Assembly (NCBI RefSeq): GCF_047275745.1
Contig: NZ_JBKQWU010000001.1
Span: 307,363 to 371,362, forward strand
Reading direction: 5' to 3'
Length of the DNA stretch: 64,000 nt
DNA from: Amaricoccus sp047275745
GTDB taxonomy: Bacteria; Pseudomonadota; Alphaproteobacteria; Rhodobacterales; Rhodobacteraceae
How positions within the stretch are numbered: position 1 is the stretch's first letter; each line of letters opens with the position of its first letter. Below the pieces are notes generated by a model. It had not been told where the DNA came from and made no database searches. It saw only the letters and a program-made list of their open reading frames with translations. Below are positions 32,788-41,938 of the stretch, piece by piece. The position numbers and the translations under genes are program-made.

Positions 32788-34098
32788 TCATGCGACCAGA
32801 TAGAGCGAGATCACCGGCAAGCCTATGATCAGCCCGAGGCGTACGATATCGGCGACCCAGAAGGCGAAGACACCGCGGAAGATCGTCCCCAGCGGCACGT
32901 CCGGCAGGACGGAGCGCAGCACGAAGACGTTCATGCCGATCGGCGGCGTGATCAGGCTGATCTCCGTCACGACGACGACGATGATGGCGAACCAGATCAG
33001 CGCCGCTTCCGGGTCGCTCAGGATCTCCAGTCCGAAATCGAGATCGGCGATCACCGGGTAGAAGACCGGCACCGTCAGCAGGATCATCGACAGGCTTTCG
33101 AGAAAGCAGCCGAGCACCATGTAGATCAGAACGATCAGGAGAAGCACCGCCCAGGGCGACAGGCCGAGATCCTCGACCATGCTCGACAGGCTGTCGGGCA
33201 GGCCCGCGAAGGTCACGAAATTGCTGAAGATCTCCGCTCCGATGATGATGACGAAGATCATCGCCGAGGCGGTCGCGCTGTCGAGGAAGGCGGTCCAGAG
33301 CGCTTCGCGCGTCAGCCCGCCGGTCGCGAAGGCGATGAGGAGCGCCGCCGCCGCGCCCATGCCCGCCGCCTCGATCGGCGTGAAGAAGCCGCCGTAGATC
33401 CCCGCCATGATGAAGACGAAGAGACCCAGCACCGCGACCACGCTGACCGCGTCGCGCCGCGTCATCGGATGGGTCTCCCCGACCTTCGGCGCGAGCTCCG
33501 GCCGGAGCCGCACGGCGACCATCACGGCCAGCAGGTAGCCGACGATCCCGAGGATGCCGGGAATGATCCCGGCGAGGAACAGCTTGCCGATATCGGCCTC
33601 GGTGAGCAGGCCGAAGATGATCAGCACCACCGAGGGCGGGATCAGGATGCCGAGCGTGCCGCCTGCGGCGATGGCCCCGGTCGCGAGGCTGTCGGAATAG
33701 CCGAAGCGCCGCATCGAGGGCATCGTGACCTTGGACATGGTGGCCGCCGTCGCGAGCGATGAGCCGCAGACCGCGGAGAAGCCGCCGCAGGAGAGGATGG
33801 TCGCCATGGCGAGCCCGCCGCGCATCCGCCCGAAGATCCGGTCGGCGGCGGCGAAAAGCCCCTGCGCGATCCCCGACCCGGCCAGCACATTGCCCATGAA
33901 GATGAAGAGCGGCACCACGGAGAGCGAATAGTTGAGCCCGGTCTCGAAGACCGCGTTGCCGACCATGGAGCCCGCCGGCCCCCAGCCGCGCAGCAGCCCG
34001 AAGCCGACCCCGCCGACGATGGCCATCGCGAAGGCGATCGGCACGCGCACGAAGACGAGCGCGAGAAGGATGACGAGGGCGATCAGTGAAATGGTCAT
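32788..34098 (-). CDS. dctM: TRAP transporter large permease (DctM family)
   Basis: 436-aa, about 12 membrane helices. Family segments: VPLFIFMGNVL, GSSLATAATMSKVTMPSM, GTLGILIPPSVVLIIFG, FFTPIEAAGMGA and TEISLITPPIGMNVFVL. It overlaps the small-permease gene by 4 bp. The transporter is embedded in the operon that starts with fahA and maiA, so the substrate is probably an aromatic acid that enters the homogentisate route, or a related carboxylate. Confidence 0.93.
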   Translation of the reverse strand: MTISLIALVILLALVFVRVPIAFAMAIVGGVGFGLLRGWGPAGSMVGNAVFETGLNYSLSVVPLFIFMGNVLAGSGIAQGLFAAADRIFGRMRGGLAMATILSCGGFSAVCGSSLATAATMSKVTMPSMRRFGYSDSLATGAIAAGGTLGILIPPSVVLIIFGLLTEADIGKLFLAGIIPGILGIVGYLLAVMVAVRLRPELAPKVGETHPMTRRDAVSVVAVLGLFVFIMAGIYGGFFTPIEAAGMGAAAALLIAFATGGLTREALWTAFLDSATASAMIFVIIIGAEIFSNFVTFAGLPDSLSSMVEDLGLSPWAVLLLIVLIYMVLGCFLESLSMILLTVPVFYPVIADLDFGLEILSDPEAALIWFAIIVVVVTEISLITPPIGMNVFVLRSVLPDVPLGTIFRGVFAFWVADIVRLGLIIGLPVISLYLVA

Positions 34099-34616
34099 TT
34101 TTCCTCCCGCCGCGCGATCATGATCACGGCCGAGACCAGGCAGGCCGCCGCCGCGATGAAGGCGAGCGGCGCCATCGGCACCGCGAGCGATGCGCTGCGG
34201 GTACCCTCCTCCAGTTGCGTCATGCCGATGAGGACGAGCCTCCAGCCGAAATAGCCGAGCACCACCGCCGAGACCGCGCCGGCGATCCGTCCGAGCAGGC
34301 GCTGGAGCGGTCGCGGGAACAGATGAAGCGCGAGATCGACCTCGACATGACCGCCATCGGCGCTGGTCAGCGGCAGCGCGATGAAGACCAGCGCCGCCAG
34401 CAGGATCTGGGTCAGCTCATAGGCGGCGCCGAAGGGCCGGTTCATCGCGTAGCGTCCGATCACATCGACGCAGGTCACCGCGATCAGGAGCACGATCAGG
34501 ACCGCGGCGATGGTCGCGAGCGCGCGGTACCAGCCGGCGTCGCGATGCGGCACGCGGCCCGGAATCATGTCCGGGGCCGCGCCTTCGCCATCTGGCGAGC
34601 GGCCGGAACCGCTCAT
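34095..34616 (-). CDS. dctQ: TRAP transporter small permease (DctQ family)
   Basis: 173 aa with four hydrophobic helices. Typical DctQ region around VIGRYAMNRPFGAAYELTQ and the acidic-basic GGHVEVDLALHLFP. I chose the ATG at 34616, which overlaps the dctP stop (ATGA); a longer in-frame start would run 300 nt into dctP. It couples dctP to dctM. Confidence 0.9.
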   Translation of the reverse strand: MSGSGRSPDGEGAAPDMIPGRVPHRDAGWYRALATIAAVLIVLLIAVTCVDVIGRYAMNRPFGAAYELTQILLAALVFIALPLTSADGGHVEVDLALHLFPRPLQRLLGRIAGAVSAVVLGYFGWRLVLIGMTQLEEGTRSASLAVPMAPLAFIAAAACLVSAVIMIARREEK

Positions 34617-35641
34617 TCGGCCCCATCCCCGGCGGAACCGGCGATCTCGACCCCGGTGGCCTGACGGAACGCCGCGAGCGCGGCGGCGCCGTCGAACCCT
34701 TCGCCGAGGCTTTCGGACCAGGCTCCTTCGAGCTTCGACGCGGACTCGCCCAGCGCGGCGACGACCTCGTCGGGCGCGGCATAGAAGTCGATCGCATCGC
34801 CGATCTCTTCCTTCGCGGCGACGTCGGCATCGTTCCACGCCTTGCCCACGCGTTCGGCGAAGGCCTCGCCCGAGATCGCGTCGATGGCCGCGCGATCTTC
34901 CTCCGAGAGGCTCTCCCACCGGTCCTCGTTGATGACGAAGAACCAGGTGGTGTTGTAGATGCCGCCGGGCACCGTCATCGAATACTTGACGTAATCGGTG
35001 AGATTGAAGGCGGTGACCGCCTCGTAGGTGAAGGCGACCCCGTCGATCACGCCGCGCGACAGCTTCTCGTAGACCTCGGGCGAGGACATGAAGAGCGGCG
35101 TCGCGCCAAGGCTCGATACCAGATCGGCGACATAGCCGCCCGGCACGCGAACCTTCAGCCCCTGCATGTCGGCGGTCGATTCGATCTTGCGGACATTGTT
35201 GTGCAGAAGCCCGGGCCCATGCATGAAGAGGCCGAGCAGATGCGTGCCTTCATGTTCGGAGGCCGCGTCCAGATCGCCGCCGTAGACGTTCCAGTAAGCC
35301 TTGGAATTGGCGATCGCGTCGTCGCCGAGGAAGCTGAACTGGCCGAGGCGCGCGCGTGCGAAACGGTCGTCCTCGGTGAAGGAGTGCAGGCCGTAGGTGA
35401 TGTCGGCGATCCCGTCGCGCGCCATGTCGAAATGCGCGGGCGGGCTGCCGAGCGGCTTGCCCATGATCCGCACGGTGACCCGGCCCTCGGTCACCTTCTC
35501 GACCTCCTCGGCCCAGGGTTCGAAGGCGTTGACGACGATCGGATGCTTCGGCGGCAACCAGGACGACATGATGAGTTCTTCCGCCAAGCCGGGCGCGGCC
35601 GAGGCCAGCAGGCCGGCGAGGGCAAGCTTCCAGGTTTTCAT
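34613..35641 (-). CDS. dctP: TRAP transporter substrate-binding protein (DctP family)
   Basis: 342-aa periplasmic protein with a signal peptide (KLALAGLLASAAPGLA, residues 5-20). The conserved ligand-clamp region is GLKVRVPGGYVADLVSSLGATPLFMSSPEVYEKL with the carboxylate-binding Arg. The SSWLPPKHP start and Trp-rich pocket are typical of TRAP proteins for larger organic acids. It begins 32 nt after maiA, so it is likely cotranscribed with fahA and maiA. GGGAGAGATGTC precedes the ATG. Confidence 0.92.
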   Translation of the reverse strand: MKTWKLALAGLLASAAPGLAEELIMSSWLPPKHPIVVNAFEPWAEEVEKVTEGRVTVRIMGKPLGSPPAHFDMARDGIADITYGLHSFTEDDRFARARLGQFSFLGDDAIANSKAYWNVYGGDLDAASEHEGTHLLGLFMHGPGLLHNNVRKIESTADMQGLKVRVPGGYVADLVSSLGATPLFMSSPEVYEKLSRGVIDGVAFTYEAVTAFNLTDYVKYSMTVPGGIYNTTWFFVINEDRWESLSEEDRAAIDAISGEAFAERVGKAWNDADVAAKEEIGDAIDFYAAPDEVVAALGESASKLEGAWSESLGEGFDGAAALAAFRQATGVEIAGSAGDGAE

Positions 35642-35673
35642 GACATCTCTCCCTAAGTTTCTTGGTATTTCTT

Positions 35674-36336
35674 CTACGGCTTGAAATTATCCGGGTGCGC
35701 GGCGGCGAAGGCTGCGACAGGTTGGCACGCGCGCGCGACGGCCGTGATGCGCGGCAGATCGGCGTAGGAGACGCCCCATCTGTCGGCGTTGTAGAGCTGC
35801 GGGATCAGCGCGCAGTCGGCGATGCCCGGTGTGTCGCCGTGGCAGAACCCTCCGGTAAAGCCCGGATGGTCCAGCATCGCCTCGACCGCGCGAAGCCCCG
35901 CGGCGATGTTGTCGGTGTTCCAGTTCGCCCGCGCCTCGCGCCCGGCCAGCGCCTCGACCCGCGCCAGAACGGAGAGGTTGGAGATCGGATGGATCTCGCA
36001 GGCGACCGCGAGCGCCAGCGCGCGGACATGCGCGCGCGCCGCCGGATCGGACGGGAGCAATGGTGCCCCCGGCCTCGTCTCGTCGAGATATTCGATGATC
36101 GCGAGCGATTGCGTCATCACCAGCCCGTCGATCGCGAGCGCCGGCACGAGCCCCTGCCGGTTCAGCGCGAGATGCGCCTCCGACCGCTGCTCGCCCGCGA
36201 CCAGATCGACGGAGACTCGATCATAGTCGATGCCCTTGAGGGCGAGCGCGATCCGCACGCGATACGACGCGGAGGATCGCCAGTAGTCGCGCAGCACGAT
36301 TCCGCGCGCCTCGGGCCCCTGTTCCGGCATCGTCAT
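35674..36336 (-). CDS. maiA: Maleylacetoacetate isomerase (GST zeta class)
   Basis: 220 aa. Glutathione-dependent cis-trans isomerase turning maleylacetoacetate to fumarylacetoacetate. The zeta-class active-site motif SSASYRVRIAL stands at residue ~17, with QSLAIIEYLDETRP and ALIPQLYNADRWGV further on. It overlaps fahA by 4 bp, so the second and third steps of the homogentisate route are coupled; hmgA itself is transcribed separately 4 kb away. Confidence 0.93.
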   Translation of the reverse strand: MTMPEQGPEARGIVLRDYWRSSASYRVRIALALKGIDYDRVSVDLVAGEQRSEAHLALNRQGLVPALAIDGLVMTQSLAIIEYLDETRPGAPLLPSDPAARAHVRALALAVACEIHPISNLSVLARVEALAGREARANWNTDNIAAGLRAVEAMLDHPGFTGGFCHGDTPGIADCALIPQLYNADRWGVSYADLPRITAVARACQPVAAFAAAHPDNFKP

Positions 36337-37550
36337 TCCTCCGCCGGCAGGACCTGGCCGACGCAGGGGCCGAAGCCCACGCGGTAGCCGTCGCCCTCGG
36401 CGAAGGCGTAGAGCCCGACCTCGTCGCCGTCCTCGATGAAGGTCCGGCTCTCGCCGTTCACCGTGACCGCGGTCTTGCCGTTCTCGGTCATTTCCAGGAG
36501 CGCGCCGGTCTGATCGCGCGCCGGACCGGAGATCGTGCCCGAGCCGAGCATGTCGCCAACACGCATCGGGCAGCCCGAGGAGGTGTGATGCGCGAGCTGC
36601 TGCGCGCTCGAATAGTACATGACGTTGTAGTTGGTCCGCGCCATGGTCTGGCCGTTCATCGTCCAGCCGATGCGGAGATCGTAGAGGCCCGGACGCTCCT
36701 CGCGCAGATAGGGCAGCAGCGGGTTCGCGCGCTCTGCGCCTTCGGAACGGAAGGGCTCGAGCGCGGCCTGCGTCACGATCCAGGAGCTGATGGTCGTGCC
36801 GAGCGCCTTCGACTGGAACGGGCCGAGCGGCTGGTATTCCCAGGCCTGAACATCGCGCGCCGACCAGTCGTTGAGCAGGACATAGCCGAAGATCATCTGC
36901 TCGGCTTCCTCGACGCTGACCCGGTCGCCCATGGCCGTGTCGGCCCCGACGATCGCGCCAAGCTCAAGCTCCAGATCGAGACGGCGGCAGGGAGCCCAGA
37001 CCGGGCCGTCCTCGCCCCTGAGCTGGCCCATCGGCCGGCGGATCGGCGTGCCCGAGACCACCACGGAGGAGGCACGGCCGTTGTAGCCGATGGGCATGTG
37101 GGTCCACTGCGCGGGCAGCGCGTTCTCGGGCCCGCGGAACAGCACGCCGACGTTGAAGGCGTGGTTCTTCGAGGCGTAGAAGTCGGTGTATTCGGTGACC
37201 CGGATCGGCAGGTGCGAGGTGGCATCGGCCATCGCGATCAGGGGCAGCGGCTCTTCCGCCCCTTCCGCGAGCAGTTCGGTCAGCCGGTTTCTGATCTCGT
37301 CCCATTTCGCCCGGCCGAGCGCGATGAAACCGTTGAGACGCGGCTCGGCGAAGGTTCCGCCGGCGTCGAGCAGGCCGCGCGCCTCGCATTCGGCGAGATC
37401 GACGATCATGTCGCCGATGGCGACGCCACAGCGCGGCGCGCTGTCGGCCGTCGAGAACACGCCATAGGGCAGGTTCTGGATCGGAAATTCACAAGCTGGG
37501 TCGTTCGCAGCCGCAATCCGGCTCCGCAACGGCATCTCCACCGCCGGCAT
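36333..37550 (-). CDS. fahA: Fumarylacetoacetase
   Basis: 405 aa. Cleaves fumarylacetoacetate to fumarate and acetoacetate. Family metal and catalytic residues appear in YTDFYASKNHAFNVG (Asp, His), LDLELELGAIV (Glu pair) and LLNDWSARDVQAWEY (Asp). The second of two adjacent ATGs (37550) is preferred because GGAGG lies 6 nt upstream of it and only 3 nt from the first. It heads the operon fahA-maiA-dctPQM. A possible promoter upstream on the minus strand is TTGCAA, 17-bp spacer, TAGACA around 37638-37666. Confidence 0.94.
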   Translation of the reverse strand: MPAVEMPLRSRIAAANDPACEFPIQNLPYGVFSTADSAPRCGVAIGDMIVDLAECEARGLLDAGGTFAEPRLNGFIALGRAKWDEIRNRLTELLAEGAEEPLPLIAMADATSHLPIRVTEYTDFYASKNHAFNVGVLFRGPENALPAQWTHMPIGYNGRASSVVVSGTPIRRPMGQLRGEDGPVWAPCRRLDLELELGAIVGADTAMGDRVSVEEAEQMIFGYVLLNDWSARDVQAWEYQPLGPFQSKALGTTISSWIVTQAALEPFRSEGAERANPLLPYLREERPGLYDLRIGWTMNGQTMARTNYNVMYYSSAQQLAHHTSSGCPMRVGDMLGSGTISGPARDQTGALLEMTENGKTAVTVNGESRTFIEDGDEVGLYAFAEGDGYRVGFGPCVGQVLPAEE

Positions 37551-37770
37551 CATGTGCCTCCTCGTAGATCGGGTTCCTCGGGTCTGGCCCGTGCGCCTTG
37601 TCGCGGACGGGCACGCGTTCTCGCGTCGAGACCCTGTCTACATCGGTATCGTTTCATTTGCAACCATTATCCCGCGCCTTGGATCGGCCGCGTCGTTTTG
37701 ACGCCCAAGTGCCGGAGGCGGTCGACCGGGCCGGGTCCGGACCCCAGCCCTCATACATCCGCGCGGGTCC

Positions 37771-40215
37771 CTATCGGGCGATCTCGGCGTCCCGCGCTTC
37801 GAGCCTCGCCTCGGCGCGAAGGTCGGTCGCCGAGAACCCGGCCCAGATCGTGAAGCCGCCAGCCTCCACACGCCACCCGCCCGTCCCGGTATCGAAGAAG
37901 GCGAAGGCGCGCTGGCCGAGATCGAAGTCGAGCCCGCGGGCCTCTCCCGGCTCCAGCGTGACCCTGGCGAAGGCTTTCAACTCGCGTTCGGGCCGCGGCA
38001 CCGAAGCCTCGTCGTCGCCGACATAGATCTGGATGACGGTCGAGCCCGCGCGGGCGCCGGTGTTCCTGACCGTCAGTGTCACCTTCGCCCCGGCCTCCGT
38101 CGCCTCGGCGGCGAGGTCGCCCAGTTCGAAGCTCGTGTAGCCGAGGCCGTGGCCGAAAGGGAACAACGGCACGATCCCCGCCCGATCGTAATGCCGGTGG
38201 CCGATGAAGACCCCCTCGGCGTAACGGACCTTGCCCGCGACGCCCGGATAGATCTCCGGATCGTTGGCATGCGTCGGATTGTCCCGCCAGACCTTCGGGA
38301 AGGTCTGGGGCAGGCGCCCGCCGGGTTCGGCATCGCCGAGCAACACGTCGGCGATGGCATTGCCCGCCTCCTGTCCAGGGTACCACGCCTGCAGGATCGC
38401 CGGGACGCGATCGGCCCAGGGCATCTCGACCGGCCCCCCGGTCTGCAGCACGACGACGGTATTCGGATTGGCGGCCAGCACCGCCTCGACCAGTTCGTCC
38501 TGCCGGCCGGGCAGCGCGATCCCCTGCAGATCCGACCCTTCGGTATCCCACTCGCCCGATCGGCCGACGAAGACCAGCGCGGTCTCCGCCGCGCCGGCGA
38601 CGCGGGCGGCCTCGGCGATCGCCGCGTCGCCGAGCGGGCGCGACACGCCGAAGCGGAGGCCGGAGACCACGAGATTGTCGCTCCGCCGGGTGGTGAACTC
38701 GACCATGATCTCGACCTCGCGGCCCTCGGTCAGATCCATCGTCCCGGTGACCTCGTCGCAGCCTTCCTCGAAGAAGGTCCGCCCCTTGGTCCAACCGTCC
38801 CGGCAATCTACCACGAGCTCTCCGTCGACGAAGAGACGCGCGTAGCCCGCGCTGTGCAGGCCGAAGCTGTGGGGGCCGGTCTCGCGCGCCCTGTACCGGC
38901 CCGCGAGCCGCGCCGAGAACCGCGCGGCGGGGACGGCGCCGCCTGCGACGGGCTCGATCCAGAAGGTCTCGGAGGTGTCGATCGTCTCGGTGGCGGCCAC
39001 CGGTCCCGACAGGTCGTCGCCGGCGCGGTATTCGACCGTGAAAGGCCCGGCGATCGCCGGCTCGAAACGGTGGTTCGAACAGCCGGAGGCGTGGACCAGC
39101 GCCGCCTCGCCGAGCCGCGCGGCGAGCCCGTCCCAGGGCGAGACCCGGTAATGCGGGTTGAGCTGCGCCGAGCCGCCGCCCATGATCCGCGCGACCTTGG
39201 CATTCGGACCGATCACCGCGACCTTTCCGGTCCCGGCCAGCGGCAGGACGCCTTCGTTCCTGAGCTGCACGGCCCCCGCCGCGCCCGCCCGGCGGATCAG
39301 CGCCTGATGCTCGGGCCGGTTCTCGGCGCGCTCCTCGAACGGCGCCTCGTCCCGGAGCGCCCCGACCCGCTCCATCAGGCGCAGCACGTTGAGCGCTCGC
39401 TCGCGCACGGTCTCGCGGCCGACCTCGCCCGCCTCCACGGCGGCGACGAGCTTCGCCCCCCGGTCCCGCGTCGGTCCCGGCATCTCGAGGTCGAGCCCCG
39501 CGTTCACGGTCGGCGCGGTCGAGCGGGAGCCGAACCAGTCCGACATCACCGCGCCGTCATAGCCCCAGTCGCCCCGGAGCACCTCGCCGAGCAGCCAGGC
39601 GTTCTCCGCCGAATAGGTGCCGTTGAGCTTGTTGTAGGAGGTCATGACCCCCCAGGTGCCGCCCTCCTTGACCGCCGCCTCGAAGGGGCGGAGGTAGACC
39701 TCGCGGAGCGCGCGTTCGTCGATCTCCGAGTCGATCGTGGTGCGCTCGATCTCGGATTCGTTGCCCGCGAAATGCTTGACCGTGGCCGAGACGCCCCCGG
39801 CCTGCATCCCGCGGATATAGGCCGCCGTCAGCGCGGCGGAGAGTTCGGGGTCCTCCGAGAAGCATTCGAAGTTCCGGCCGTTGGTCACGCTGCGCTGGAT
39901 GTTGACGGTAGGGGCGAGCGAGACATGCGCGCCCTTGGATTTCACCTCCTCGGCCAGCGCGCCGCCGATCTCGGCGACGAGCTCCGGATCCCAGGTCGCG
40001 CCGAGCGCGATGCCGACCGGAAAGGCCGCGGCCGTCACCCCGCCGACCAGCGAGCCGGAGCCCCGCGCCCCGTTCGGGCCGTCCGTCACCCTGAGCCTGC
40101 CGATCCCGAGCCTCGGCACGGCGGCGACGGACCAGAAATCCTCGCCCGACAGGATCGAGACCTGCTCCTCCAGCGTCATCTGATCGACGAGTTCCTCAAC
40201 CGATGGCCGCGTCAT
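37771..40215 (-). CDS. Beta-glucosidase, GH3 with PA14 domain
   Basis: 814 aa, cytosolic by absence of a signal peptide. Order: GH3 N-terminal barrel (1-290) with VTDGPNGARG, KHFAGNESE and the nucleophile Asp in GAVMSDWFG (~225); GH3 C-terminal domain interrupted by a PA14-like insertion (~395-530, ending ARLFVDGELVVDC) with the GRSGEWDTEGSDLQG acid/base region (~570); and a fibronectin-III-like end (~735-800). PA14-bearing GH3 enzymes split beta-glucosides and sometimes oligosaccharides. It stands alone between fahA and alkD, with no transporter or regulator beside it. Confidence 0.93.
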   Translation of the reverse strand: MTRPSVEELVDQMTLEEQVSILSGEDFWSVAAVPRLGIGRLRVTDGPNGARGSGSLVGGVTAAAFPVGIALGATWDPELVAEIGGALAEEVKSKGAHVSLAPTVNIQRSVTNGRNFECFSEDPELSAALTAAYIRGMQAGGVSATVKHFAGNESEIERTTIDSEIDERALREVYLRPFEAAVKEGGTWGVMTSYNKLNGTYSAENAWLLGEVLRGDWGYDGAVMSDWFGSRSTAPTVNAGLDLEMPGPTRDRGAKLVAAVEAGEVGRETVRERALNVLRLMERVGALRDEAPFEERAENRPEHQALIRRAGAAGAVQLRNEGVLPLAGTGKVAVIGPNAKVARIMGGGSAQLNPHYRVSPWDGLAARLGEAALVHASGCSNHRFEPAIAGPFTVEYRAGDDLSGPVAATETIDTSETFWIEPVAGGAVPAARFSARLAGRYRARETGPHSFGLHSAGYARLFVDGELVVDCRDGWTKGRTFFEEGCDEVTGTMDLTEGREVEIMVEFTTRRSDNLVVSGLRFGVSRPLGDAAIAEAARVAGAAETALVFVGRSGEWDTEGSDLQGIALPGRQDELVEAVLAANPNTVVVLQTGGPVEMPWADRVPAILQAWYPGQEAGNAIADVLLGDAEPGGRLPQTFPKVWRDNPTHANDPEIYPGVAGKVRYAEGVFIGHRHYDRAGIVPLFPFGHGLGYTSFELGDLAAEATEAGAKVTLTVRNTGARAGSTVIQIYVGDDEASVPRPERELKAFARVTLEPGEARGLDFDLGQRAFAFFDTGTGGWRVEAGGFTIWAGFSATDLRAEARLEARDAEIAR

Positions 40216-40473
40216 GCATTCCTCCCCAGAATTCGCCCGCCTTCACGACGCACCCCCTGATCGCGCGCCACCGAGCGGCTTCCAGACAGATATACCGATC
40301 CGGGGACCGCCGGGCGAGCGTGACGCCATCGCCCCGGCGATCGACCTAGACGGATGGACCGCGCGGGCCTTCCGCCCGTCGCGGTCCGTCGGCATGCCTG
40401 CGCGAGGATTGACAGCGCGTCCCGGTTTTCCGATGGGACGCCACTGGCGGAACAGACGGTGGAACGGCGATCA

Positions 40474-41229
40474 ATGTCCGATTTCGATCTTGCGAGCCCC
40501 GATCTCCCGGCGGCGCTCGCGCGGCTCGCCCGCGACGCGGACCCGGCCGAGGCGCCGGCGATGGCCGCCTACCACAAGGCGCCGCGCCGCTACCTCGGGC
40601 TGCCCAACCCCGGCATCGACGCGGCGGTCGCCGAATGGCGCGCGGCGCTCGATGTGCCGGGGCGCGTCGCGCTCGCCGCCGGGCTCTGGGACAGCGACAT
40701 CCATGAGGCGCGGATCGCGGCGGCGAAACTGCTCACCCAGGCGCGGCTCGGAGCGGACGATCCGCTGGTCTGGGCGGAATTCCTGCGCTGGGCGCCGATG
40801 TTCGACGCCTGGGCGATTTCCGACCACGCCTGCAAGGTGGGCGAGCGGCGGCTCGCGGCGGAACCCTCCCGGCTCGATGTGGTGGAACCCTGGGTGACCG
40901 ACCCGAACCCCTGGGTCCGCCGCGCGGCGCTCGTCGTCACGCTGCCCTGGGCCAAGACCACGCATCCGACGCCCGCGGATCGCGCGGCGCGGGAACGGAT
41001 TCTCGGCTGGGCCGAGACGCTGGTCGCCGATCGCGACTGGTTCACGCAGAAGGCGATCGGCACCTGGCTGCGGAGCCTGTCGCCGCGCGACCCCGACCGG
41101 GTCATCGCTTTCCTCGACGGGCCGGGCCGGGAGTTGAAGGCCTTCGCGCGGAAGGAGGCCATGCGCCGGTTGACCGGCCGGGGCTCCGATGCTGGAGACC
41201 AGCCCCCGTCGCTCAGGCCTCCGAGGTGA
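40474..41229 (+). CDS. DNA alkylation repair protein (AlkD-like, HEAT repeat)
   Basis: 251 aa, all-helical HEAT-like repeats resembling AlkC/AlkD N3-/N7-alkylpurine glycosylases. Supportive segments are YHKAPRRYLGLPNP, WDSDIHEARIAAAKLLT, WVTDPNPWVRRAALVV and DRDWFTQKAIGTWLR, the last typical of AlkD. It likely removes positively charged alkylated bases. The last 17 bp overlap the 3' end of the convergent luxR gene. Confidence 0.85.
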   Translation: MSDFDLASPDLPAALARLARDADPAEAPAMAAYHKAPRRYLGLPNPGIDAAVAEWRAALDVPGRVALAAGLWDSDIHEARIAAAKLLTQARLGADDPLVWAEFLRWAPMFDAWAISDHACKVGERRLAAEPSRLDVVEPWVTDPNPWVRRAALVVTLPWAKTTHPTPADRAARERILGWAETLVADRDWFTQKAIGTWLRSLSPRDPDRVIAFLDGPGRELKAFARKEAMRRLTGRGSDAGDQPPSLRPPR

Positions 41230-41938
41230 TGAGACCGTAGCCGATGCCCCTGAGCGCGGCGCTGATGCGGTCGAAGACGCCGAGCTTCTGGTAGATCCGC
41301 CGCAGATGAGCATCGACGGTATGCGCGGAAATGCCGAGGATCGCCGCGATCGCCGCGTTGGACTTGCCCCGCGCCACCCAGGTCAGCACCTCCTTCTCCC
41401 GCCGCGACAGCGGAGGCGGCACGCCGATATCGGGCAGGATCAGCGCGCAGTAGCGCAGATGCGTCGCCTGGCAGGCCCAGTTCAACTCGGCCAGTACCGG
41501 CGGATCGAGCCGCTCCACCCCGGCGGCGAGGGCGACCTCGAAGATGCCGTTGCGGCCGTTCGGGCCATAGGCGGGGACCGCGAGACCATAGACGAACCCC
41601 GCCGCGCGAAGCTTGGCGAGATGCGCGCGCTCGTCGGCGGTCAGTTCCCGCAGCGTCTCGATGTCGTCCCAGTAGACCGGCTTGCCATGGCGCCGGGCAT
41701 GATCGGTAATCGGCAGCGTGCCGGCCTGACGGGCTGCGAAATAGTATTCGACCCATTCCGCGGGGAAACCGGCGTTGCGGATGCGCGACACGCTGTCGTC
41801 CGGCGCGCCGACCGGCGGCATGTGGTGATATCCGATCTTGTCAACACCCCGCGCCCTGGCAAACCGCACCAATGCCCTCCAGAGTTCATCGGTGCTGAGG
41901 ACGGCTTGAACGAAGGACTCAAACCTGTCGACGTCCAT
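41213..41938 (-). CDS. LuxR family regulator with autoinducer-binding domain (LuxR solo)
   Basis: 241 aa. N-terminal autoinducer-binding-like domain (to ~165) and C-terminal GerE helix-turn-helix (LSRREKEVLTWVARGKSNAAIAAILGISAHTVDAHL). In hand alignment with TraR/LuxR, the Trp57 and Tyr61 equivalents are present (EWVEYY), Pro71 and Trp85 are kept (LP, then VYWDD), but Asp70, which binds the AHL amide, is Leu. No luxI-type synthase lies in the window. It may sense another signal or a foreign AHL. It overlaps alkD at the 3' end. Confidence 0.88.
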   Translation of the reverse strand: MDVDRFESFVQAVLSTDELWRALVRFARARGVDKIGYHHMPPVGAPDDSVSRIRNAGFPAEWVEYYFAARQAGTLPITDHARRHGKPVYWDDIETLRELTADERAHLAKLRAAGFVYGLAVPAYGPNGRNGIFEVALAAGVERLDPPVLAELNWACQATHLRYCALILPDIGVPPPLSRREKEVLTWVARGKSNAAIAAILGISAHTVDAHLRRIYQKLGVFDRISAALRGIGYGLITSEA

